Assembly (NCBI RefSeq): GCF_025527015.1
Contig: NZ_JAODIM010000038.1
Coordinates: forward strand, 62,001 to 126,000
Source: Winslowiella arboricola
GTDB taxonomy: Bacteria > Pseudomonadota > Gammaproteobacteria > Enterobacterales > Enterobacteriaceae
DNA: 64,000 nt
Reading direction: 5' to 3'
Each line of letters opens with the position of its first letter. The stretch's first letter is position 1. Below the pieces are notes generated by a model that did no database searches, was not told the DNA's origin, and saw only the letters and a list, made by a program, of their open reading frames with translations. Positions 38,445 through 47,949 of this stretch are shown here, piece by piece. The position numbers and the translations under genes are program-made.

Positions 38445-38492
38445 GGGAGCCATGGCGGCTCCCCCGTCTGCGCGGCGAGAATACCGCCCTAC
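38440..38492. repeat. Opposed palindromic repeats spanning two stop codons
   Basis: GTAGGGGAGCCATGGCGGCT (38441-38465, plus, AGCCG-type core with a changed loop) faces GCGGCGAGAATACCGCCCTA (38470-38492, minus). The GTAG at each outer end supplies the TAG stop of the SIS gene (38442-38444) and of fabB (38489-38491). Confidence 0.75.
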
Positions 38493-39709
38493 AGTTTACG
38501 CATAACCAGCGTGGCGTTGGTGCCGCCAAAACCGAAGCTGTTCGACATAACGGTCTTCAGCTGCTGCTCGGTCGGTTTGGTCACAATATTCAGACCTTCA
38601 GCCGCCGGATCCAGCTCATCAATGTTAATGCTTGGCGCAATAAAGCTGTTTTCCAGCATCAACAGTGAGTAGATCGCTTCCTGCACGCCTGCCGCACCCA
38701 GCGAGTGACCGGTCATAGCTTTGGTGGCGGACATCGCTGGCGTGGTATCACCAAACACCGCGCGAATCGCACCCAGTTCTTTCACATCACCCACCGGGGT
38801 GGAAGTGCCGTGGGTGTTCAGGTAATCGATTGGGGTATCAACACCTTCCATCGCCATACGCATGCAACGTGCTGCACCTTCACCGGATGGTGCAACCATA
38901 TCCGCGCCATCAGAGGTCGCGCCGTAGCCAACCACTTCAGCATAGATATGCGCGCCACGCGCCAGTGCATGTTCCAGCTCTTCAACCACCACCATACCGC
39001 CGCCGCCAGCGATAACAAAGCCATCACGGCCTGCATCGTAGGTACGGGAGGCTTTTTCTGGTGATTCGTTGTTTTTCGTCGACAGTGCGCCCATCGCGTC
39101 GAACTCACAGGACATTTCCCAGCACAGCTCTTCGCCGCCGCCAGCAAACACGATATCCTGTTTGCCCAGCTGGATCTGCTCTACCGCGTTACCGATACAG
39201 TGGGCAGAAGTGGCGCAAGCGGAGCTGATCGAGTAGTTCACACCGTGGATTTTAAACGGCGTAGCCAGGCAGGCAGAGACGCCGGATGCCATCGCTTTCG
39301 TCACCATATACGGGCCAACGCCGCGCAGGCCTTTGGCACGCATACCATCAACGCTGGCTGCCTGATAGAACGGGGAGCCGCCGCCAGAACCGGCAACCAG
39401 ACCCACACGCGGGTTGCTCTGGTACTGTTCTGCCGTCAGGCCGGAATCTTTAATCGCTTCCAGCATGGAGATATAAGCGTAGATTGATGCATCACTCATA
39501 AAGCGCAACACTTTACGGTCAATGAGGCTGGAGATTTCGTCTTTAGACAGCTTAACGTTACCCCAGACGTGACTACGCATGCCGGAATCTTTCAGCTCCT
39601 GTGAGAAAGTAATGCCCGAACGCCCCTCACGCAGAGAAGCCAGAACTTCCTCCTGGTTATTACCAATGCTGGAAACGATCCCTAAGCCAGTAATCACTGC
39701 ACGTTTCAT
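38489..39709 (-). CDS. fabB: 3-oxoacyl-ACP synthase I FabB
   Basis: A 406-residue condensing enzyme required for unsaturated fatty acid elongation. The active-site Cys lies in [16 protein letters not shown] (about 163), with catalytic His in [15 protein letters not shown] (about 298) and [15 protein letters not shown] (about 333). It has FabR and FadR sites upstream, as in E. coli. Its TAG stop lies in a palindromic repeat shared with the convergent SIS gene. Confidence 0.98.
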   Translation of the reverse strand: MKRAVITGLGIVSSIGNNQEEVLASLREGRSGITFSQELKDSGMRSHVWGNVKLSKDEISSLIDRKVLRFMSDASIYAYISMLEAIKDSGLTAEQYQSNPRVGLVAGSGGGSPFYQAASVDGMRAKGLRGVGPYMVTKAMASGVSACLATPFKIHGVNYSISSACATSAHCIGNAVEQIQLGKQDIVFAGGGEELCWEMSCEFDAMGALSTKNNESPEKASRTYDAGRDGFVIAGGGGMVVVEELEHALARGAHIYAEVVGYGATSDGADMVAPSGEGAARCMRMAMEGVDTPIDYLNTHGTSTPVGDVKELGAIRAVFGDTTPAMSATKAMTGHSLGAAGVQEAIYSLLMLENSFIAPSINIDELDPAAEGLNIVTKPTEQQLKTVMSNSFGFGGTNATLVMRKL

Positions 39710-39753
39710 TCAAATACCTCTTCCACTTCAAATTAGGTTACGACGAGCACTCT

Positions 39754-39771
39754 AGCTTACACTTGTACGCC
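39754..39771. promoter_or_regulatory. FabR-type operator of fabB
   Basis: GCTTACACTTGTACGC is a dyad of the FabR type (minus strand GCGTACAAGTGTAAGC). It lies between a TTGTTC -35 (39772-39777) and a TAGAGT -10 (39749-39754) on the minus strand. FabR represses fabB when unsaturated acyl chains are abundant. Confidence 0.7.
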
Positions 39772-39772
39772 G

Positions 39773-39789
39773 AACAAGTCCGATCAGCT
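39773..39789. promoter_or_regulatory. FadR activator site of fabB
   Basis: On the minus strand AGCTGATCGGACTTGTT agrees with the FadR consensus around CTGGTC-N-GAC and lies just upstream of the -35 region, adjoining the FabR site. E. coli fabB is activated by FadR from an equivalent position. Confidence 0.68.
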
Positions 39790-39865
39790 TTTAACTTTTG
39801 TAAATTTGCGTCATCCCGGCGACATCGCTAAAATCGCGCCACTGCCTGATTAATGAGCCCTTGCC

Positions 39866-41875
39866 GTGAAATTATCCCCGGTCGAACATGCCGAGTTGTC
39901 CTGGAATGATCAGGGTACACCTGTATCCCGAGCATTTGACGACATCTATTTTTCCAATCAGAACGGCCTTGAAGAGACGCGATATGTGTTTCTGGCGGGC
40001 AATAATTTACCGGCTCGCTTCTCCGATCATCCTCGTGAACTTTTTATTACCGCCGAGACCGGATTCGGCACCGGACTCAATTTTCTGGTGCTGTGGCAGG
40101 CCTTTGACCAGTTTCGCCGCGAGGATCCACAAGCCACGTTGCAACGCCTGCATTTTATCAGCGTCGAAAAATATCCGCTGACCCGCGCCGATCTGGCTGC
40201 CGCGCAGGCGCACTGGCCGGAACTGGCGCCCTGGGCGCAACAGCTGCAGGCACAATGGCCGATGGCGCTGCCGGGTTGTCATCGCCTGTTGCTTGATGGT
40301 GGGCGCGTCACGCTCGATCTGTGGTTTGGCGATATTAACCAGTTAATTGACCATTTTGATGACAGTCTGAATCGTCAGGTGGATGCCTGGTTCCTCGATG
40401 GTTTTGCCCCGTCGAAAAATCCGGAGATGTGGACGCCACAGCTGTTTGCCACCATGGCGCGGCTGGCGCGTCCGGGAGGCACGATGGCGACCTTTACCGT
40501 CGCCGGGTTTGTACGCCGTGGCCTGATTGACGCCGGTTTTGCCGCGGTGCGCCACAAAGGCTTTGGTGAGAAACGCCATATGCTGATCGGCACGCTGAAC
40601 CAAGCGCCGGAGATTGCCGCTACTGCGCCCTGGTATGCACGCCCGGCGGCGGTCGGCGAGGATATTGCGATTATTGGCGGCGGCGTTGCCAGTGCGGTGC
40701 TGGCGCTGGCGCTGCTGCGCCGCAACAAGCGCGTCACGCTCTATTGTGCTGATGAAGCGCCGGCGCTCGGCGCGTCTGGCAACCGTCAGGGGGCGCTCTA
40801 CCCACTGTTAAATCATCATGACGAGGCGCTGAAACAGTTTTTCCCGGCGGCATTTACCTTTGCCCGCCGTCTGTATGATGCTTTACCGCAGACCTTTGAA
40901 CATCAGTGGTGCGGCGTCACCCAGCTTGGCTGGGACGAAAAAAGCCGCGAGAAAATTACCCAGATGGCGGCGATGGAATTACCCGCTGAGCTGGCGCAGA
41001 TTGTTGATCAGCAACAGGCAGAAACGCTGGCCGGGATTACAACCGGCTGCGGCGGCATCACGTATCCTGACGGCGGCTGGCTCTCACCGGCGGAGCTCAC
41101 CGCCACAGTATTGGATCTCGCCAATCAGCAGGGTTTACGTATTCACTGGTTGCACCGGCTGGAGCAGCTCGACCCGCTACAGCCGGGCTGGCAGCTGACC
41201 TTTGCCGATGGCAAAACGGCCACTCATCAGAATGTGGTGCTGGCCACCGGCCATGCGCTGGCCTCGTTGCCGCAAAGCGCCCAGCTGCCGGTGTATGCCG
41301 TGGCGGGCCAGGTCAGCCATATCCCCTCACAAGGCGAACTCAGCGCACTGCAACAGGTGCTGTGTTATGACGGCTATCTTACGCCGCGCAGTCCGCAGTT
41401 TGGCACCCACTGTATTGGCGCCAGTTACCGCCGTGGCGAAGTGACCACTGACTACCGTGACGCCGATCAGCAGGAAAACCGCGCGCGTCTAATCCGCTGT
41501 CTGCCGGATTGCCGCTGGCCGCAACAGGTGGATGTCAGCGCCGCCGAAGCCCGCTGCGGCGTACGCTGCGCCACCCGCGACCATCTGCCAATGGCCGGTG
41601 CGCTGGCGGATTATCAGCAGACATTAAGCGCCTATGCCGGGTTGCGCGATAGCCTGGCGGCTGGCGCGGAGATCGTCCCTGCGCCATTGTGGCCACAGCT
41701 GTTTGTACTGGGCGCACTCGGTTCGCGCGGATTGTGCAGCGCGCCGCTGGCGGCGGAAATTCTGGCGGCGCAGCTGTGCGCCGAGCCGATACCGCTGGAT
41801 GCCGCCACGCTGGCCGCACTGAATCCGAATCGCTACTGGGTAAGAAAGTTACTGAAAGGAAAAGCGGTGGTATAA
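39866..41875 (+). CDS. mnmC: Bifunctional tRNA mnm5s2U34 biosynthesis protein MnmC
   Basis: A 669-residue fusion enzyme. The N-terminal SAM-dependent methyltransferase domain (about 1-245) has [19 protein letters not shown] and [15 protein letters not shown]. The C-terminal FAD-dependent oxidoreductase domain (about 265-669) starts with [18 protein letters not shown] and has [16 protein letters not shown]. It completes mnm5 modification at the wobble uridine of several tRNAs. Translation starts at GTG 39866. Divergent from fabB. Confidence 0.96.
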   Translation: MKLSPVEHAELSWNDQGTPVSRAFDDIYFSNQNGLEETRYVFLAGNNLPARFSDHPRELFITAETGFGTGLNFLVLWQAFDQFRREDPQATLQRLHFISVEKYPLTRADLAAAQAHWPELAPWAQQLQAQWPMALPGCHRLLLDGGRVTLDLWFGDINQLIDHFDDSLNRQVDAWFLDGFAPSKNPEMWTPQLFATMARLARPGGTMATFTVAGFVRRGLIDAGFAAVRHKGFGEKRHMLIGTLNQAPEIAATAPWYARPAAVGEDIAIIGGGVASAVLALALLRRNKRVTLYCADEAPALGASGNRQGALYPLLNHHDEALKQFFPAAFTFARRLYDALPQTFEHQWCGVTQLGWDEKSREKITQMAAMELPAELAQIVDQQQAETLAGITTGCGGITYPDGGWLSPAELTATVLDLANQQGLRIHWLHRLEQLDPLQPGWQLTFADGKTATHQNVVLATGHALASLPQSAQLPVYAVAGQVSHIPSQGELSALQQVLCYDGYLTPRSPQFGTHCIGASYRRGEVTTDYRDADQQENRARLIRCLPDCRWPQQVDVSAAEARCGVRCATRDHLPMAGALADYQQTLSAYAGLRDSLAAGAEIVPAPLWPQLFVLGALGSRGLCSAPLAAEILAAQLCAEPIPLDAATLAALNPNRYWVRKLLKGKAVV

Positions 41876-41929
41876 CAGGGGCGGGGAAGCGACGTTGCAG
41901 GAAATGAAGTCGTGGGAGCGAAGTCACTT

Positions 41930-41970
41930 TCCCCCCACCCCGTCCCTCCCCCATTTTATGGGGGAGGGGG
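41930..41970. repeat. CCCTC-type hairpin repeat between mnmC and yfcL
   Basis: CCCTCCCCCA pairs perfectly with TGGGGGAGGG across TTTTA (41944-41968), preceded by CCCCCCACCCCGT. The layout (C-rich run, then a CCCTC/GAGGG hairpin with a T-rich loop) repeats that at 11568-11608. It separates two convergent genes and ends 3 bp before the yfcL stop. Confidence 0.6.
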
Positions 41971-41973
41971 GCA

Positions 41974-42255
41974 TTATGCTGACTGGCGGGCTTGCAGGTA
42001 CAAATTATCCCACATGCCAATCACCAGCGCCTGATCGCGCGGTGACAGTTCACCGGCGTCGATGGCTTTATGCAGGCTTTTCTGCACCTGAATCTGTAAG
42101 GCTTCCGCCGTATGCTCCCCGGTCAGCTCCATTTCGGCAACCGCCAGCGTGAGGTGACCTTGCAGATAACCGCTGGCAAACAGCTCGTCGTCACTGGCAT
42201 GTTCAACCATATCGTCAATCAGGGCCAGAATACGCGATTCAAATTCTGCGATCAT
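41974..42255 (-). CDS. yfcL: YfcL family protein
   Basis: A 93-residue small acidic protein, recognised by [37 protein letters not shown] and [19 protein letters not shown]. Function is unknown. It is the last gene of the mepA-yfcA-epmC-yfcL run on the minus strand. Confidence 0.88.
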   Translation of the reverse strand: MIAEFESRILALIDDMVEHASDDELFASGYLQGHLTLAVAEMELTGEHTAEALQIQVQKSLHKAIDAGELSPRDQALVIGMWDNLYLQARQSA

Positions 42256-42289
42256 GTCTCTTCCTCTTCTTCAAAATTCACTCCCCCGC

Positions 42290-42838
42290 TCAGCTCAGAT
42301 CTTCCGGCCAGGGAAACTGGGCTGCCGTCAACGGGGGCATGGAGTAAAACGTACGAAGTGCTGCAATAAAGCGTGCCGGACGGGCTGGAATGCCCTGTTC
42401 CAGGTAAGTCATCACCTGAGCGTGTACCTGACGCTGAAATGCAATGCGATCAGGTTCACAATCTCCGCTGAGATTGTCACAACTTACATTGAAGGGAAAC
42501 CCTGCCGCAACACAAAACAACCATTCCAGCGCCTGCGGTTTAATTTCCACCGCTTCAAACTGATGTTGTGTACTGGCGTCACGGCCATCCGGGCAATACC
42601 AGTAGCCAAAATCCACCAGTTTGCGGCGTTCCGCACCGGCAATGCACCAGTGTGAAATTTCATGCAGCGCACTGGCGTAGTAACCATGGGCAAACACCAC
42701 CCGGTTCCACGGCGACTCTTCATCTGCAGGAAGATAGATCGGTTCGTCGTCGCCTTTAATCAGGCGGGTCTGAAAGTCCTGCATAAAGCAGTCGTCAAAC
42801 AGGCTAACCAGTTGCTGATAATCGTGTGTTGTGGTCAT
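42290..42838 (-). CDS. epmC: Elongation factor P hydroxylase EpmC (YfcM)
   Basis: A 182-residue protein of the YfcM family, which hydroxylates the beta-lysyl-lysine of EF-P as the last modification step. Landmarks are TRLIKGDDEPIYLPADEE, the metal-type HEISHWC motif (about 74), FGYWYCPDGRDA and FNVSCDNLSGD. I chose ATG 42838 (MTTTHDYQQL) from homology. Upstream in-frame ATGs at 42850 and 42874 overlap yfcA, and none has a strong Shine-Dalgarno sequence. Confidence 0.9.
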   Translation of the reverse strand: MTTTHDYQQLVSLFDDCFMQDFQTRLIKGDDEPIYLPADEESPWNRVVFAHGYYASALHEISHWCIAGAERRKLVDFGYWYCPDGRDASTQHQFEAVEIKPQALEWLFCVAAGFPFNVSCDNLSGDCEPDRIAFQRQVHAQVMTYLEQGIPARPARFIAALRTFYSMPPLTAAQFPWPEDLS

Positions 42839-42849
42839 TGAAGTTATCA

Positions 42850-43653
42850 TCAGGAAATAATCGAGTGGAACCATGCGCCGATTTGCGCGCCATGACTGTC
42901 ATACAATAGTTTGCTGCTCATTACCGCCGAGACAATCACTACCATCGGACGGATTAGCGTCTGGCCGCGACTTAATACCAGGCTGGCGCCAAGTCGCGCA
43001 CCGCAGAAAGCGCCCAGCAGCATCACCAGGCCGGTTCCCCACACCACTTTGCCGCCAAAAATAAAGAACAGCAGGCCGCCTAAGTTTGAAGCGAAGTTCA
43101 GCACTTTGGCATGGGCGGTGGATTTGGCGAGGTTATAGCCACACAGAGTGACAAATGCCAGCGCATAGAACGAACCGGCGCCAGGACCGAAAAAGCCATC
43201 ATAGAAACCGACGCAACCACCGGCTACCAGTGCAAACGGCAGGCCATACAGGCGACGCACGCGATCCTCTTCACCCAGGCGCGGCATCAGCAGGAAATAG
43301 AGGCCAATAGCAATAATCAGCAGCGGCAACACCTGACGCAGCAGGCCAGGCTCAATATGCTGAATCAGCGTGGCACCCAGCACTGAACCGCCAAAGGCCA
43401 TGGCGATATTCAGTTTTTGCTCGCGCAGATCGACCGCTTTACGCCGCACAAAATAGAGGCTGGCGGAGAACGATCCCCCCACTCCCTGCAACTTATTGGT
43501 CGCCAGCGCCTGCGCCGGTGACATGCCGGCGGCCAGCAATGCCGGAACGGTAAGCAGTCCACCGCCACCGGCGATGGAATCGATAAATGCCGCCAGTACC
43601 GCCACAAAAAACAGCAGCCCGACTACAAGCGGGCTGACAACAAACCAATCCAT
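42850..43653 (-). CDS. yfcA: TauE/SafE-family membrane protein YfcA
   Basis: A 267-residue inner-membrane protein with about eight transmembrane helices and the TauE/SafE motif FIDSIAGGGGLLTVPALLAAGMSP near the start (AGGGGLLTVPALLAAG). GFYDGFFGPGAGSFYALAF (about 150) begins the second repeat. It is predicted to export sulfur-containing organoanions; the substrate of YfcA is unknown. Between mepA and epmC, 8 bp after mepA. Confidence 0.92.
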   Translation of the reverse strand: MDWFVVSPLVVGLLFFVAVLAAFIDSIAGGGGLLTVPALLAAGMSPAQALATNKLQGVGGSFSASLYFVRRKAVDLREQKLNIAMAFGGSVLGATLIQHIEPGLLRQVLPLLIIAIGLYFLLMPRLGEEDRVRRLYGLPFALVAGGCVGFYDGFFGPGAGSFYALAFVTLCGYNLAKSTAHAKVLNFASNLGGLLFFIFGGKVVWGTGLVMLLGAFCGARLGASLVLSRGQTLIRPMVVIVSAVMSSKLLYDSHGAQIGAWFHSIIS

Positions 43654-43661
43654 CTCTGTTC

Positions 43662-44486
43662 CTAAAGTAGATGCTTATCCAGCAAAGACTGACATGAAGG
43701 GGGTAACGGCGGCGGCTCACGTTTCACTGGCGCACCACTGCCTGGTTTTTTCGGCTCGAACCAGCTTTGCAGCTCAGCGCCACAGCCATCGCCTGGCGGT
43801 GGCGCCGCCTGCTCTTCACACTCCAGGCTTTCCGGCGGACAGCGCAGACGCACATGCATATGGGCGCGATGGGCGAACCACGGACGCACTTTGCGTAACC
43901 AGTCACGATCGACGCCAGCATCGGCGCAAAGCTGCTTTTTAATCGCCGGATTGACGAAGATACGTGTAACCTCATTATCTTTCGCCGCCAGTTTGATCAG
44001 GCTGTCGATCTCCGGTTTCCAGTGACGCGCCACCACATTGCGGTCATCGGTGCTCACCAGATCGAGCGGCTGCGGCTTCAGCAGCATCTGTGACGTCCAG
44101 CGGGTTTTCGGCAATTGCAGCCAGATATCAACATCAAGACCGGACTGATGACTGGCATGACCGCTACTAAAGCGCCCACCCGCCGCCATGCCCATATCGC
44201 CAATCAGCACTTCACCCAGCCCCAGATGACTCACCTGGCTACTCAGGCGCTGAATAAACAGAATCAGATCGGGATGGCCGAAATAGCGACGCTGATCCTG
44301 ACGCATCACCTGATAGTTAGCCGCATCCAGCGGCAGCGGCTGCGCGCCGACGATACAGCCATTGGAAAAACCGCCAATCGACTGCGGGCTGCCGCTGATC
44401 GGCTGGACAATATTTTGCCACGCCGTCGCGGCCAGCGCGGGCAGAGAAATCAGCAGCGCGCAGAGAGTGAAGAGCAGTTTTTTCAT
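43662..44486 (-). CDS. mepA: Penicillin-insensitive murein DD-endopeptidase MepA
   Basis: A 274-residue periplasmic zinc peptidase of the LAS family that cleaves D-Ala-mDAP cross-links. A signal peptide ([19 protein letters not shown]) precedes the metal-binding segments [14 protein letters not shown] (about 110-123) and [12 protein letters not shown] (about 207). A Cys-rich C-terminal region follows. Start ATG 44486 matches the family; the longer frame to 44525 overlaps aroC. Confidence 0.95.
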   Translation of the reverse strand: MKKLLFTLCALLISLPALAATAWQNIVQPISGSPQSIGGFSNGCIVGAQPLPLDAANYQVMRQDQRRYFGHPDLILFIQRLSSQVSHLGLGEVLIGDMGMAAGGRFSSGHASHQSGLDVDIWLQLPKTRWTSQMLLKPQPLDLVSTDDRNVVARHWKPEIDSLIKLAAKDNEVTRIFVNPAIKKQLCADAGVDRDWLRKVRPWFAHRAHMHVRLRCPPESLECEEQAAPPPGDGCGAELQSWFEPKKPGSGAPVKREPPPLPPSCQSLLDKHLL

Positions 44487-44490
44487 CGGC

Positions 44491-45576
44491 TTACCAACGC
44501 GGAACGTCGCTATTAACATCAGCACACTGGGCGCGCTGACGCATCAGATGGTCCATCAGCACAATCGCCATCATCGCTTCGGCAATCGGCACCGCACGAA
44601 TCCCGACGCACGGGTCGTGGCGTCCTTTGGTGATCATCTCCACCTCTTCACCGAAGCGGTTAATGGTCTTGCCCGGCACGGTAATGCTCGAGGTCGGTTT
44701 CATCGCCAGATTAGCAATCACCGTCTGGCCACTGCTGATACCACCAAGAATGCCACCAGCGTGGTTGCTCTGGAAGCCACCAGCGCGGATCTCGTCACGA
44801 TGCTGACTGCCGCGCTGATTCACTACCGCAAAGCCATCGCCGATCTCCACCCCTTTCACTGCGTTGATACTCATCAGCGCATGCGCCAGGTCTGCGTCCA
44901 GACGGTCAAACACCGGTTCGCCCCAGCCAGCCGGGACATTTTCCGCCATCACCGTCACTTTGGCACCGATGGAGTCACCCTCTTTCTTCAGCGCACGCAT
45001 CAGTTCATCCAGCGCTTCCAGCTTATCTGCATCCGGGCAGAAGAACGGGTTTTGCTCAACCAGATCCCAGTCCTTCAGTTCACAGGCGACATCGCCAATC
45101 TGCGCCAGATAGCCGCGTACTTTAATACCGTGCTTCAGCTCAAGATACTTCTTGGCAATCGCCCCGGCCGCCACGCGCATCGAGGTTTCACGCGCCGACG
45201 AACGGCCACCGCCACGATAGTCGCGCAGGCCATATTTCTGCTCGTAGGTGTAGTCGGCATGACCCGGACGGAACACATCTTTGATCGCGCTATAATCCTG
45301 GGAGCGCTGGTCGGTATTTTCAATCAGCAGGCCAATCGGCGTACCGGTGGTGACACCTTCAAATACACCAGACAGGATCTTCACCTGATCCGGCTCGCGG
45401 CGCTGGGTGGTGTAGCGCGAGGTGCCGGGCCGGCGACGATCAAGATCATGTTGCAGATCGGCTTCCGTCAGTGGAATACCGGGCGGCACGCCATCGACGA
45501 TACAGCCCAGTGCAATACCATGGGATTCACCAAAAGTCGTGACCCGAAACAGTTGTCCAACAGTATTACCCGCCAT
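44491..45576 (-). CDS. aroC: Chorismate synthase AroC
   Basis: A 361-residue enzyme converting EPSP to chorismate with reduced FMN. All three signatures are present: [35 protein letters not shown] and [17 protein letters not shown]. It is 3 bp downstream of prmB and 4 bp upstream of mepA, so the block prmB-aroC-mepA-yfcA is one operon. Confidence 0.98.
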   Translation of the reverse strand: MAGNTVGQLFRVTTFGESHGIALGCIVDGVPPGIPLTEADLQHDLDRRRPGTSRYTTQRREPDQVKILSGVFEGVTTGTPIGLLIENTDQRSQDYSAIKDVFRPGHADYTYEQKYGLRDYRGGGRSSARETSMRVAAGAIAKKYLELKHGIKVRGYLAQIGDVACELKDWDLVEQNPFFCPDADKLEALDELMRALKKEGDSIGAKVTVMAENVPAGWGEPVFDRLDADLAHALMSINAVKGVEIGDGFAVVNQRGSQHRDEIRAGGFQSNHAGGILGGISSGQTVIANLAMKPTSSITVPGKTINRFGEEVEMITKGRHDPCVGIRAVPIAEAMMAIVLMDHLMRQRAQCADVNSDVPRW

Positions 45577-45579
45577 GCT

Positions 45580-46512
45580 CTAGTCCTTGTAAATTTTGAA
45601 GTGGTCAGCGGCATCGATAATCTGCTGTTTCGTCAGCATAAACACGCCGTCGCCGCCGTTATCAAATTCCAGCCAGTTAAAAGGCACATCCGGATACTGC
45701 TCGATCATATGCACCATGCTGTTGCCCACTTCGCAGATCAGAATACCATTGTCGCTAAGATAATCTGGCGCGCAGGCCAGAATGCGGCGCGCCAGTTTCA
45801 GGCCATCGCTGCCGGCGGCCAGACCCAGTTCCGGTTCATGGCGATACTCATTCGGCAGATCGCCCATATCATCCGCATCGACATACGGCGGATTGGTGAC
45901 GATCACGTCATACTGAATCTTCGGCAGATCGCGGAACAGATCCGAACGCATCGGCGTGACATGGTCAATCATGCCGTGTGCTTCGATATTCTGCTCGGTT
46001 ACCGCCAGCGCATCGAGCGAGATATCGACCGCATCGACTTCCGCATCCGGGAATGCGTAAGCACAGGCGATGGCAATACAGCCGCTGCCGGTACACATAT
46101 CAAGAATATGTTCAGGCTGATGGTCGAGAAGCTGGGCAAAGTGATTCTCAATCAGCTCGCCAATCGGTGAACGCGGCACCAGCACGCGCTCATCCACATA
46201 GAATTCGTGACCGCAGAACCAGGCTTTATTGGTCAGGTAGGCGACAGGAATACGTTCGTTAACGCGGCGAATCACGCGCTCAACGATACGATGGCGCTCA
46301 CTGGTGGTCAGGCGCGCATTGCGCATATCTTCCGGGATATCCAGTGGCAGCCAGAGCGTTGGCAACACCAGCTGAACGGCTTCGTCCCACGGGTTGTCGG
46401 TGCCGTGACCATACCAGATATCCGCAGCGCTAAAACGGCTTACCGCCCAACGCAGCATGTCCTGAATGGTATGCAGTTCGTTCACTGCCTCATCGACGAA
46501 AATTTTATCCAA
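45580..46512 (-). CDS. prmB: 50S ribosomal protein L3 glutamine methyltransferase PrmB
   Basis: A 310-residue SAM-dependent N5-glutamine methyltransferase acting on ribosomal protein L3. The SAM motif is [19 protein letters not shown] (about 135) and the catalytic NPPY is in [14 protein letters not shown] (about 200). First gene of the prmB-aroC operon and divergent from smrB over 178 bp. Confidence 0.96.
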   Translation of the reverse strand: MDKIFVDEAVNELHTIQDMLRWAVSRFSAADIWYGHGTDNPWDEAVQLVLPTLWLPLDIPEDMRNARLTTSERHRIVERVIRRVNERIPVAYLTNKAWFCGHEFYVDERVLVPRSPIGELIENHFAQLLDHQPEHILDMCTGSGCIAIACAYAFPDAEVDAVDISLDALAVTEQNIEAHGMIDHVTPMRSDLFRDLPKIQYDVIVTNPPYVDADDMGDLPNEYRHEPELGLAAGSDGLKLARRILACAPDYLSDNGILICEVGNSMVHMIEQYPDVPFNWLEFDNGGDGVFMLTKQQIIDAADHFKIYKD

Positions 46513-46690
46513 GTTGCCCTCCGCAGGCGGTTGTAAAAACCCGGGCGCTAGTTTGCCACGAAGCCGCCAATAATTCAGCGCAGAGAGGCGAAAAAGCTGA
46601 CTTTTGTTGCGGCTGCGCGTTAAGGTAGGGATCTGACGAGTCGCGGCCCGTAATCAGGCTCGCCGTAAATTAACATCACTGTGAAGACTA

Positions 46691-47242
46691 ATGACCAGCA
46701 AAGACAAACTTAGCGCGGACGATAAGGCACTGTTTCGTCAGCTAATGAGTGGCACGCGTAAACTGACGCAGGACACCATTGTGCATGCGCCGCAACGCAA
46801 AAAAATCAGTGAAGTGCCGCAGAAACGGCTGCTTTCGGAGCAGGCGGACAACAGCCACTACTTTTCCGATGAATTTCAGCCGTTGCTGGCGACGGAAGGC
46901 CCGGTGCGCTATGTGCGCAGCGATGTCAGCCATTATGAAATGAAGAAGTTACGTCGTGGAGACTATACGCCGGAGATTTTTCTCGATCTGCATGGTTTAA
47001 CGCAGAATCAGGCAAAACAGGAACTGGGCGCGCTGCTGGCCGCCTGCCGCCGCGAGCATATCTTTTGCGCCAGCGTGATGCATGGCCATGGCAAACATAT
47101 TCTCAAGCAGCAAACACCGCTGTGGCTGGCGCAGCATCCGTATGTGATGGCCTTTCATCAGGCGCCAAAAGCGTTTGGCGGAGATGCCGCCGTGCTGGTA
47201 TTGATTGAAGTGGAAGAGTGGCAGCCGCCGGAATTGCCTTAA
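46691..47242 (+). CDS. smrB: Ribosome rescue endonuclease SmrB
   Basis: A 183-residue Smr-domain nuclease that cleaves mRNA at collided ribosomes in E. coli. The N-terminal helix-rich part precedes the Smr domain (about 95-175), with the [11 protein letters not shown] motif and the loop [13 protein letters not shown]. It is in its usual place between prmB and sixA. Confidence 0.93.
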   Translation: MTSKDKLSADDKALFRQLMSGTRKLTQDTIVHAPQRKKISEVPQKRLLSEQADNSHYFSDEFQPLLATEGPVRYVRSDVSHYEMKKLRRGDYTPEIFLDLHGLTQNQAKQELGALLAACRREHIFCASVMHGHGKHILKQQTPLWLAQHPYVMAFHQAPKAFGGDAAVLVLIEVEEWQPPELP

Positions 47243-47256
47243 ATGCAGGGTTGTCA

Positions 47257-47280
47257 CGGGCGGCGAGAACGCCGCCCCTG
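47257..47280. repeat. Palindromic repeat between smrB and sixA
   Basis: CGGGCGGCGAGAACGCCGCC followed by CCT is a single unit in minus orientation, identical in the core to the copy at 23793. It lies between two convergent genes. Confidence 0.75.
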
Positions 47281-47297
47281 GAGCACGATAGATTAAA

Positions 47298-47780
47298 TCA
47301 CATCGCTTTAGCGAGTTTCTTCGGGCTGACCTGCCACTCCAGTTTACCTTCGCTGCTGGCCGCATCAAAATTGATACAGGCTATCGCCGAGGTGGCAAAC
47401 ATCGGCGGCGCTTCCTGCGGGCAGAGTTCGGAAACCAGGTATCCCACCAGCGGCAAGTGTGAAATCACCAGCACCGATTTAACCCCCTCGTTTGCCAGCG
47501 TCTGCAAATAGCAGGCAACTAAGCCCGGATCGCCGCCAGGAGTGAGCTCCGGCAACACATCCTGCTCTTCAGGCAGCGGGAGTGCTTCGCGCACCGTGGC
47601 AAGCGTCTGCCCGGCGCGGAGGTATGGACTGACAAGAACGCGCTCGATATCCAGTGCCTGGCTGTTAAGCCAGCTAGCCATCTGGCGAGACTCATCGCAG
47701 CCGCAATGAGTAAGAGGTCTGACTGAATCACTGGCTGCATCTAATGCCGCATCGCCGTGACGCATAATAAAAACTTGCAT
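47298..47780 (-). CDS. sixA: Phosphohistidine phosphatase SixA
   Basis: A 160-residue histidine-phosphatase-fold protein with the catalytic RHG motif at the start (MQVFIMRHGDAALDA) and the second catalytic His in VLVISHLPLVGYL (about 105). In E. coli SixA removes phosphate from the nitrogen-PTS protein NPr. Confidence 0.93.
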   Translation of the reverse strand: MQVFIMRHGDAALDAASDSVRPLTHCGCDESRQMASWLNSQALDIERVLVSPYLRAGQTLATVREALPLPEEQDVLPELTPGGDPGLVACYLQTLANEGVKSVLVISHLPLVGYLVSELCPQEAPPMFATSAIACINFDAASSEGKLEWQVSPKKLAKAM

Positions 47781-47949
47781 AATGCACCGCTGTTGTTAAA
47801 AAAATCGCCGCGAACAGAGGTTCGCTGACTCTTCATTCTGCGAATGAACGCTGTGTTGTACCGCAATGCCCTGAGCATAGTCAACCGATTGTGCATTTAA
47901 TAAGCGCTTATCAGAACAGCGCCATGAATGACGCTGTAAGCGTGTCCTG

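Noticed and set aside
44362..46170. 602-codon open frame on the plus strand across mepA, aroC and prmB
   Set aside because: It lies antisense to three confidently identified genes, has no ribosome-binding context and its composition (rich in His, Arg and Gln) is that of a complementary-strand shadow.
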